Assembly (NCBI GenBank): GCA_021234535.1
Contig: CM037842.1
Location: 24,057,106 to 24,121,105 of the forward strand
DNA from: Stichopus chloronotus
Lineage: Eukaryota; Echinodermata; Holothuroidea; Aspidochirotida; Stichopodidae
Direction of reading: 5' to 3'
Length of the DNA: 64,000 nt
Shown here: positions 1 to 11,200 of the stretch, piece after piece
Layout of the letters: every line of letters begins with the position of its first letter
Numbering within the stretch: position 1 is the first letter of the stretch
Notes under the pieces: model-generated
What the model was told of the DNA's origin: nothing
Seen by the model: the letters and a program-made list of their open reading frames with translations, nothing else
The model's database searches: none
Program-made: the position numbers and the translations under genes

Positions 1-3000
1 TTTTCCATTGGTTAATTGATGCCGATATGTCTGAACTCAGTCACTCTGTCAAGGATGATTTTGCTGACGTTGGCGAGTTCGATTTCGAGAGGTTTATCAT
101 TCTGGGCTGTATTTTGGCACGGTGTGGTGTCAAAATTTGGCTTGTGATATTTCAGTGTCATGAAAGCTTTTTTCTCTCTGGCTGTGGGTCTCAATGCGAT
201 CACTCAAGCTTGTCGGTGATGTTTTTTAGACCCCATTGTTTACCTCGGTGATAGTGGGTTCCTAGCTGTGTGCGCTTGCATACTGCTGTATTGTTTTCAG
301 TCATTCATTCACCATAGGTGGTGATGGTGACTGAGGGGGGTCCAGTAAAAAATCCTTGCTTTAACAGCTGGTATGGCAAATTTCCACGAATGTCGCATGG
401 TTTGTTTTCTGTAACATGTTGCCGCTGGAATCTTCAATTCAAAAGCCTCTTTTTTCATTAGATTTTGCAAATTATGTTCAAAGTCTGTGAACCTCATTAG
501 TGACTGGAGGGGGTATTCCCGGATTTAAAATCCAAATGTTTCCTTGGCTGATGAATCTTAAATCCTCTGAATGAAGGAAGAATAATATTTTTTCATCTGA
601 TCCGCTATTTGAGTAGCTCTGATTTTCAAATGGCAGATATCAAATATTCCTGTCTCGGTGGAATTGTAATGAGGCAGAGCTTTATATTACATAAAAACAG
701 TTGAACACAACTACAGATGTGTTAATAGCCCACACTTCTCATACGTGCATCGGGTAACTAACCTAATAGTCCTAATGTTTGTTTCTGGAGCAATCTGGAA
801 GCTTAATCCCGCTCTGCACGCTTACTGATTTTATTGCTTTCAACAAGATTTCCATTTTTGCATACGAAGACTGCAAAGGCCCGATGAACACCTGTATTTC
901 GAATGCTTTAAATTTAAAGGTCATGAACATGACATTTTGGAGTATTGGGTGCATTCAGCATTGAGAATATTATAAAAAGCGACACATTTCATCAAAATCC
1001 GTCAAAGATTGACCAAGTAACAGGCAAATTGTGTCTCTCTGCTGTATCATGAAAAAACATTGGCTAAGTATGCAAATTTGTGACGTCAACAGAAGGACTC
1101 CTTTATGTTAATCCTTTGTTTGTGAAACCTTTGTTTCAAGGACGTTTGAGAATTTTACATGCCCGGAGGGTTTTAGTTTGGAAGCATGTATTTTCTTCAA
1201 AAATATCGATATCACTTATCAATGTGAAACTCAGTAATTGGAGGCAAAATATATTGAGTTAACAAAAGAAAAACTGACCGTGTAACACTCCACGTCATCT
1301 GTTTTGCATTTCCCCAAACTTTGAAAAGTAAGTCATATCTCAAAAGCGGTGACAGATTTAAACAAAACAAATTTTTAAATTCCAACGGATTTTCATTCAG
1401 GGTTTTACATTGCAGCTTCTGAATGAAGGGTGCTCTTTGCAAGAAGCTTGTCACACATCTTTTAAGACTCCCGGGTGAATAGATTGATTTCTTAACGCTC
1501 AGACATACTTAAAAATTTCTGTGTCATTAGCATACCGTCTATGTCTAAAAGACTTGAGTACGATTGTTGTAACGTGTATGGATGCCCCGGCAACCAGTCC
1601 AACGTATTGCTTGAGACCCTTCTGTTTGTTATCGTGGCCTTGTAAACGACTCAGCGTAGCAATAATGTACCGACAGAGCGGGCAGTCAGTTGCAGCGGCT
1701 TTTGGCTGGCCCGTTTCGGCTTCTTTCCTTAAAATACAAATACAAGCTCTACCTACGTATTGAGTACTATCATAGTTAGAAGTTTTTATGTTTTAATTTT
1801 TATGTTTCAGTTACAACAACCAGTCCGTCAAAACTATCACGTTGTAACGAACTCTATAATTAGCCATAAAGAACATTCTCGTTCATCATTCAAACGGACG
1901 TGGTTATGAGTCCTATTTTTCTAGCTCGTAACCTTTTGTGCATATACCGACTGTTCAGGATTGTAATATAACTGTTATTTTGCAAACTGACTATAGGAGT
2001 TTCGTTGGATATATCAACTTGATTTCACTTTAAATATGATTTTTTTGGTAAATGTTCTACCGTACTTGAAGAAATTAATGCATAATAGTTCTGGATGCCT
2101 ACGACGTTGTTGCATAAGACATAAGATGAACGTTAATTGTGTACTGAGGGTATGACAAAGGCTTCTCGACAAGACACGGTATTCGATAATTGTGAAGAAT
2201 TTAGTAATACGCTGTGTAATTATTGATTGCAAATAATGTATTTTAAGTTTCATATAAAATCTTACACATATTTGGAAACATTTATTACATTTAATAGTTT
2301 TCTTTCGTTTATATTTTGATATTACATGTCATCTGCAGATACGTTGGCAATGTGATTCTTCACATTCGCCATTACTAATGTAGCGCGTAACTGGTGTCTA
2401 TGCAATATTTATCGGTGTTCTGCTCAGTGTAACAACGACGGGACTTAGGTTGCTCCTCTCTGTGACGTATAAAATTGTAATGGACATTCACCGAAGTGTA
2501 AGTTTAATCAAACAGGCATATTTTTCTAGATGCTTTCAAAATTTGAAGCCTCATGCTCTTCTTACAATTTGGTGGGTAATTCGACACCGCCAACTGTCGC
2601 GAAAGAATTGAGTAAAAATGAGTGTAAAATGCTTGCATGGATCCAAATATATACACCTGGCAAACTTCGTTTCACCAACAACCCCCCCCCCCCAAAAAAA
2701 ATCGATAAGGAATAATATTGTACACTGAGTGGACAATTGTTTCATAAATATTTTGCTTTGCTGCAAAGTTTTCGGTTCAGACCTATGGGTGATTTTTACG
2801 CAGAGTTGGATAAAACATCAAGGACATAACAATTATTTGCGAGACAAAGAATACAATAATCAAAACTAAAGATCAATGTATTTGTTCATTCCTACGATGT
2901 TTTCGTTTAGGATGATACAGAGGGTAAAAAAGCTTCCAGACGTGGATATTTTCTTTTTGTTACCACAAACTATAATTTAACCACATCATGTCGACTACTC

Positions 3001-4997
3001 TAATATGTGACCATTTCATCACTCATCTGATCCTGCTTTAAGTCCGTCACAGATTCCTGAATGTGGGATAAGCATCATCGTGTAACTCAATTTCGATTGT
3101 GTCCTGCTTGTCAGTAAGGTCATATCCTTTTTAAAGGAAATTAACACAAAACAGTAAAGACATTTGAGAGTAATAATTTTCGATGAACACAACTGAAGTG
3201 AGACAGGAACATTCAGGATACATTTCTGTTTGTATTTAACAAGTTTTTTTTTTTTTGACTAGAGGGACTGCAGAGACACTTTTAGATGATGAAATATTAT
3301 TCACTTCCTCGTGTAAAAAATAAAAGTAAAGTAAACGTTATCTGCAAAAAAAATCTTTTATTTGTACAAACCGAGGTAACAAATAGTAGAAAACATGAAG
3401 AAGATACTAAAAAACAAAAAGCAACTCACAGGTAGACCTACCACAGAAAAATATTTTAATCTTATCAATGGTACCAGCTATAACGTTGTTTCAACTTTAA
3501 AGACAAATGACCTTCCCTTTAACAGCTAATTAATCTCGTATTTGTTGCTTACCCTCCCCTTTCTCCCAAAACTGAAAGTGAAAGGAAATAGCACACAGCA
3601 CAGTTATGTAAATATGCTTTGTGGTATATCACTTATAACTTAACACACGGTTAATGAAGAACTCACTTTACATGCATGAGATGATAAAAATGTGAAATAA
3701 CTTTCGATTTGTTTCCAACGAGATAACGATTCTTTACACACACGCAATGTAATTGTAGATTTAGAACAGTGAACATTATTTTACACGGTAAAACATCGTG
3801 CAACAGTGTCATCAGCAGTGAACTGTGACTTTGCAAGATATCATAGAAGCCTTATTTTTTTATGAAAATGTCACAACTTGTATCATTATCTTAGTCGGAG
3901 TTGAAGCCATTGAAAGGTCTGTTTCCATGCTTAATTAGTCAAGAAACATCCCTACCGAATCACACATATCACGTATAACCTATCCTTTGCTACATAGTAT
4001 ACGAAATACAATTCATGAGAAGTAAGGCATTTAACGACTAGTTAATCGTGTTGTTGCTGGTTATCAGAGTTGGGTATAATCACCCTGAGGTGATACAAAT
4101 GACCTGCGGCGATGAGGTTGGTCACCATAAATTTATCGTGTTCGTTGGCAACTCCCTGATATGCCATACCATGAACCCTTTACCTCAATGTGGTATGAAA
4201 AATTAATAATTACAGTTTGTTTGTTTTAATTTATAATTACAGCTTGTTTTAGAAAGGAAAGTTTAACTTGACATTGATTGTCAAGTTGATTTTTACTTGT
4301 ACACAAGGAAGACTAATCTATGCAGCAGTGCTCACATACAACTCGGTGTTCTATAATGAAACTCCTTACAGTATAATGCACTGAACGCATAGCAGAACAT
4401 GGGAACAAATGTAAACAAATAGCCCAACAGTCACTACAGAGAATAACGATAAAACAGGGTGAAACGACAAAATTCGACTTAAAGGCAAAGATTTCCATTT
4501 CTTTGTTAATATGTTAATGGAAGTAACATAAACGTATATACAAAATCCTTTGTGTATGAAATGTATGCAATCATATTTCTTTCTCCCTGGATATAAGCTA
4601 CAGCAGTTTTGACATCTCCGATACAGCGAAGTTGTAAATTATTGACATTTACTTAACATTGGGATTACAGTTACTTAAATCGTTCTCTTTTAGTCAACTG
4701 TCCGCTCATTACGTCCGCATCTATCCACTCATTGCGACTTAGGTAACAAGCCCCTATATTTAAAACGTGAAAAGGAAACATAAATTCAATAGTTTCCATT
4801 GACTTTTACACAAGCATTGCATCTTCTATACGAGTAGTCATCCCGGTGTTTAACGTTCAGGCATGTGGCATACTTTAGTGAGTGATTGATTCATCATGCC
4901 ACTCTAACATGTACGATTTATTTACATGATAAAATATTACTTACAATTACGAGCCCAGTATTCGGACTTTTTGTTGTTGGCCAATATGGCACAGTAC
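1..4997. other. No gene seen; AT-rich non-coding DNA
   Basis: Only short ORFs occur on either strand and none shows a recognisable domain, splice-site-bounded exon or codon pattern. There is a C11/A7 homopolymer junction near 2683 and a short poly-T tract near 3246. It lies downstream of gene 1 and is probably intergenic. Confidence 0.5.
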
Positions 4998-5003
4998 TTT
5001 ATT
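4998..5003 (-). promoter_or_regulatory. Candidate poly(A) signal of gene 1
   Basis: The complement reads AATAAA about 160 bases downstream of the gene 1 stop codon (5165-5167), a normal distance for a short 3' UTR. It is the nearest perfect hexamer on that strand I noticed. AATAAA is common by chance in AT-rich DNA. Confidence 0.35.
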
Positions 5004-5164
5004 ATTATAAATGGTAAGTTTATAACGTAACAGAAAAATACAAGTATGTGCACACGATGAGTGCATGCGTTATGCGATGCGATGAGTACAAGACTGTAAC
5101 ATGTAGAATAACGTTCAAGGTTTAGAAGAGTCGAACTAAGTTCATGGTGACTACGTTACTAATT

Positions 5165-5290
5165 TTATTTTGCTATGGAATAATTGTCAATGTACGTTTC
5201 TTCTGGATTGTCTCGTGTATTGCCAATCATAGAAGTGTATAAATCTAAGCGAGGAATCTCGTAGGTATCATCCTTCAGGGATTCGAAAAT
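5165..5290 (-). CDS. Gene 1 last exon: tyrosine-rich C-terminal tail
   Basis: The acceptor TTTTTATCTTCAG precedes a phase-0 exon of 41 codons and TAA. The tail starts IFESLKDDTYEIPRL and contains DDTYEIP, EETYIDN and NYSIAK, i.e. tyrosines in acidic contexts typical of SH2/PTB docking sites in receptor tails. It joins in phase 0 to the preceding C-lobe exon, as in gene 2. Confidence 0.75.
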   Translation of the reverse strand: MFESLKDDTYEIPRLDLYTSMIGNTRDNPEETYIDNYSIAK

Positions 5291-8200
5291 CTGAAGATAA
5301 AAATCAGTAGAGAAGAGAAATGGAACAATTAAATTGTGTCATTTAATTTGAATGAACGAATTTAATATTTTTTATCACTACATTGAGTCACAATCACTAT
5401 CTTTACTGTTTACATTACCATTTTCCATTTTGCATACATTTATAGTGATAAAAATGAACACCAACGAGATTGAAACACCGAAAGTAAGTGAAATAAAATT
5501 TACCAGTGACATCTCAAGGTTACGAAATTTAATGAAGACAGCGAGTTACCTTTTGATAAGATTCTCTAATCTCTCGGACTGTAGGCCGGTTGATGACCAA
5601 TTTGGTGCCAACACTGATGTAGCATCTTATTTCTAGTAATAAAGAAACAGTTCACTAAAGATCAACATCAGCAATTAAAGTAAGTGAGTGACAAATATAA
5701 TTCTGTGGACATTCAACACCAATATTTGTTTTGAATAACTTTATTGTTCTTTACAGGTTTACTTGATTACTTGATAGAGGTGTAGGGGATGAGATGGTAG
5801 CTAGACCATTTCTATTCACTGATCTGTCTTTGATGGTTAATCTGGAGACTGCATGACTTTGTTGATAGTTCAGTGTGGAAGTAATCAGAGTTGAACAATC
5901 GACGTATTTGGTACACAAATTATGGAAGATGGAATTCAAAGCTTCTACGTAATAATTCAAGGTATGGGGAAATATATTTACACACGGAAAAGGAAAAGAT
6001 TGAATCTGGTTGAAGTTCATACTGAACAGGAACTTACTTTATTAACTCATAATGGGTGATCTCTGCTTCCTTTGGTGGCTCTGCCTGGTTATCAAATGTT
6101 GTGCCATCCGGTTCACATGGGAACGGAAGTTTACCTGAGTGTCAAATTATGTACCCCCCAAAGAAGGAAAAAAGGTATTATGGCTTTGTGAAAAACTCAA
6201 TAAATAAAGTTCGATCAACTTAAATTGTATCGACAACATGTAAACCGTATCATTACCCTTTGTAAAAACCACTTTTGCGAAACTGTATGCTTTTTATGCT
6301 AATATTTCATTCTTCATTAATACACAGAATGCCAAAGAAAGAAGTAAAAAAAAATGTAAGATTTATATACCATAATTTATTTACCCTAAACATTTCTGTA
6401 CCTCATGATATTTTTAATTTCACTGATTATTGTAATTCACTATCTGATTATTTTTCCCGCAGAAATGAAACAAAAGCAAATCTCACTTATTTACCTGTTA
6501 ATATCTCCCAGATGATACTAGCCACAGACCAAGTGTCACTATTTTCTGAATATTCATTCCTGTGCAACGCCTCTGGTGGAAAGTAGTTCAAGGAATACGG
6601 CATCTAGAATTATGAAAAAAGGATCGGAACTGTGACAAGTACGCAATAGCTATGGCTTTTTGTTGATATCTTTTAGTATCCATCAGGCCTACATTTCGTT
6701 CTAACAGGAGTAGAAACGAACTAAAAAAACCAATGTTTGGCAATCTTTCATATTAGTTGACAGAAAATACGCCGTAAATACATAAAAAGTCTCTTTTAGT
6801 GACGGTGTCACTTCAAAGTGATAATTCGCCTATAAAGAGTGAATTTTGTCAACCTATAGACATGAAGTCTGAATTCCTGTCCTTAAAGGGAAATGTTGCT
6901 TTTCAAATGAAGAATCATTCTTAAACCACTCGGTCTCACCAACCAGTACGGTATCTGCAACATCTTCATCTCCTCAAAGCATCATGCATAATATAAAATA
7001 CATGAGATACATCATTGGAATTGAGCAACAAAAAAAAAAGAAAAAAGAAAAGGAATTTGTATCTGTGAGAAAGCTATTTTCTTGAGACTGCCCTATTTTA
7101 ATTTTCGGAATCATTCCGTGTCCAGAAATAGTGGTTTGGAAAATAGGAGAGTTTTTTTTACAGGATACATTCTGTGTTTCACTCGGAATGGAAGACGAAC
7201 AGAGTAGTATGAAAAGTTTAATTTCACAATTACTTAGGACTATCCTCTTTCAAGTTCACAGTATCTTTGTACCTGCGTTTAACGTACCTTCGACTTTTTA
7301 AATGAGGTCAGTTTGACTGCATCCTTAGAGAGACAGAAATCGTAAAGTTTGCATTGGCCTTTATCACTTCTCAATATTTTTCTGGACGAGAGACCTGGAT
7401 GCAAAAACTATGGAAACCGAAATTATTGACCGAAACGTAATTATGCCACTTAATTATAAACGATACCGGTATATTATAATTTTTGACCTTTATCAAAATC
7501 ATGGTATTCACTGTTTTATGATAAATCATGAAGTTATTACACTGAAAAGGAGACACAAATCCTGAGGTTTAACAGTGATCTCAGGTTAGAATATAACATT
7601 CTTACAAACTCTGTAAAATAACTTAAAAATCTACCTTCCATCAAATTTTTATTTTGTTTTCACATACTGTGTAGATAACTATTTTCCCGTTTAGCAAAAC
7701 GAAAGCGATGAGTGAATCCTTCGCAGGAACCCTTTCAGTGTTCGATATATGTCAGTTCATTATGCTTGTTGGGTGAAATGTGTAGATACTGCGTGCAGGT
7801 GGAATATACACTCAAATATACGAAGTAACATTTTCGACAGTTACTCTTCGTTTGTGTAAGTTGACTTAAGCTCTTCAGAGGAACAGCAATATTGGAAGCA
7901 GTATTTACAGATTACATCCCATAACAAACACAAATATAATGTACATTTAAAGGGTTCTTATGACGTCACTTTTAAATCACCGTCATTTTGTTAGTTTTGT
8001 AAAAATGACAGCCAACTTAGTATGGGCAAACAAACAAAATCATTAATAAATCCGTCAAAATAGGGGAAAGGTTGCTACGTTATTACACGGGGACCGTGAG
8101 AAATTGTGTCTTGTCTATGGGTAATAGAAGAACCCCAGGGTTTGTATCTCCTACTATAACAACACTTTATCATTTACTTCGACTGTGTCTAACTGATGTA

Positions 8201-11200
8201 ATTTGACAATAACACTGTCGTTGGCATGTCGTTGACATTTATGTAGAATGATATAAATGATATGTGACTCACTGTAGTATGAAACAAAATAAGAAAATTA
8301 ATGTGTTAATAATACATGAAACTTTATTTTCAGAAATTATGATGAAATAAAATTAAGGAAATCTTCACAACTTGACAGTTCATCGTTCATACGACATTTT
8401 TATTGTAATATATTACTGTCAATTGTATTGCATGTGTGACTTAAGTGACATATCTCTATAATCCCCTACCTTGCCTTTGTCAATCAAGCAAAATTTTCTT
8501 TTCAGGGAAAGAAAAAAGCTTTGGAAGTCAATGACAACAGCCGAATACCGCAAAGGCTAAACGGTTTGATTTTTGAAACACAATCATGTTTTTCAGCTCT
8601 TTCTACAGTACTAAGGATTGCCTACACAGTGGCAAGTCTAGTGTAGCAGCTATTGCCGTATGCACTGACGTAGAACATTTTCTTAAACCTCCACACGACT
8701 CATAATCAGGTATCAATGACTTACCCCATATGAATGAAGGAGACTGAGTCCATCTAAAATAAATGCTATCATTTTTATGACGTCAGACAAGGTCATGGTA
8801 AAGTGAGGTCTCTCATGATTGAATACATCATTTAGCCAACTCTCAAGAGTCCTACAAGAGACTTGTTGTTGTATTAAATGTAGTTTAGCTTGAAAGTAGA
8901 AAGAGCAAGAATCAAAGATTAACCGTTTAATCATGTGCTGTTCTAAAGTTTTCAAATTAAAAAAAAAAAATCAAAGTCTGAAATGCTGTTCTCAAATTAC
9001 TGCAATTTTCCAATAAGAGAGAGAGTGCAATCACAGGTACCAAGTGACCAATGATTCATCCAAAAACAATTTTCGTGAAATTCGAGATGAAATGAAGTAT
9101 ATCATAGTATTTACGATAATTCATGAAAAACATGGGTAAAGCAATTAATGCACGATCTTTTTATGGGATTAAGCAATTTAACTAAAATAAGAATAAACAA
9201 AACCCCTCCTAAATAATACGATAAGAGGTGCATTATACACTAGGCCTATATACCTTTCATAATTCCGATTCCTTCGATTTCCACAAGAAAGTTGGTGGAA
9301 GGTAAGTCAAGAGTCCTTTTAACGAATTCATCCCAGTGAATGTCTTGTCTTCGCAAGACTTGATCTACTTACAAAGAAAAAAAAAGAAAGACATGAGACC
9401 TGCAATCAATTTTGATATTCGAGGGTTATGGGGCATTCGACAGTAAATTGGACAAAAATGTATAAATGTCACATTTGAAATATCTCTCTGTAGGTCATTT
9501 ACAAAAGTGCACAAGTCAAAGTTCCAAGTTTTAAAGATTTATACTTGAAAAAAAATCACTCTTGTGGTAGTTAATTAAGGAACAGAGTAAACGAATTAGG
9601 AAAAGAGTGTTCGCGGACATTTCTTTCTCCTGACAATTTTTGAGTGGTCCAGAAGAAAACTGATACAAAAGGAGTCCGGACACATTGAGAATGTCATACG
9701 GCACGTAATGTAGCAACTTCAATGCTTCTGCAGCAACTGATAATTAGTGCTGTGAGTAATTAACTTGTAACAATTGAAATATTCCGCTCTCGAGAACTGG
9801 AAAATAATTTTCAATATAACTCATTAATTATATATTGGTTGTCTTTTTTGTTTTGGGGTTCCCTTACTGGCCACAATATAAACCCCATGAGTCTACTTCT
9901 TCTCCACTGCATTTGTCCACTGGTATTGTTGATATTAATTATGTCAAAGAGACACATAGAAGACTGCACATTAATGTTTAGTTTAGTATTTGATGATCAG
10001 AAAGTTCGAATGCTCATGAAGAGATCATATTCCATGTTCAATTTCGCCTACTCTTTTCAAACACTGTTCAGAGGGTAACAAAACAGGGGTGAAACGACAA
10101 TCTCATACAAACCCAAACCTACTCCAGTGACCGCTATTTAACGTCCCAATCCGAAAGACGAGAATGTATCTCCCAGTCTTTAGTCACTTTCCCAAAGGCT
10201 TGGGGGGGGGGGGGACCTGCCCAACCCAGCAGCCAATTAGCTCTACCGAGCAACCTGTCACGGACAAGACCTGGATCGGACAACAGGATCGAATTCCAAT
10301 TGAAACCACGAAATAACCCCCTCCCTCGAAACCTCTGTAAACAGCTTTACTGAAAAAGTGATTTTGAGTCCCAGGTAAATTACCAAGTGATTCCACCAGG
10401 ATTTGACTCGAGGACCTAGTGATTGCAAGACGGACACTGTAACCACCGAGCTTATCCCGTCCGCCACACTGATTTTTTTTTTTGCTGAACGGGGTGATGG
10501 TTTAGCATATACTATTTCATAGTGGAGCTGTCATAAAGCCCATATGGACCACATTGCTGGTCAATGTTCATGTTAATTATGTTAAAGAAATCCCCAGAAA
10601 CCTGCAGATTAATGTTGTTCAGTCCTCGACACGGGCAACTTTATCTATTGTGCTGTGTAGTTGTTGTAAGCTTTTAATTTATTTCCTGAAAGAGCCTGAA
10701 ATAAAGTTTATGAAACAAACCAACAAACAAATGTCCAGTTCGGGACACTGATTTTTTGTTGAATAAGAATTTCTCTGTTTAAGGAGTAATCACTTTAATT
10801 TAAATGACCACTTTTAGTTGGAGAGAGGATCCCGAAAGTAACTTGCCCCCAATATGACCCTACCATCACTACATTGAGAGCCCTCCCCCTTTTACTTTAA
10901 TCCTTGAATATCCATGTCCATTTTATGTCCTGTCCAAGACGCAAGCTAACGAGGCTGTTACGTGACTTTCAATGTTATTACTGAAACTGAAACAGTTTTG
11001 TGTTGGTTTAGGGAGGCTGATTTTGAATGAAGATATGACAAACGGGATACCTCTCTTGGTCTGTTGCTGTGAGCACAACAGTGTGAGAATTGCATCAGAA
11101 TCACCATTAACTGCAGTAGCATTAGTCGAAACTTGAATGGATCCTGTCGTCCAATACTTAAATCAAAATATAGGAATTTATTTATGTGAATTTTTACAAT

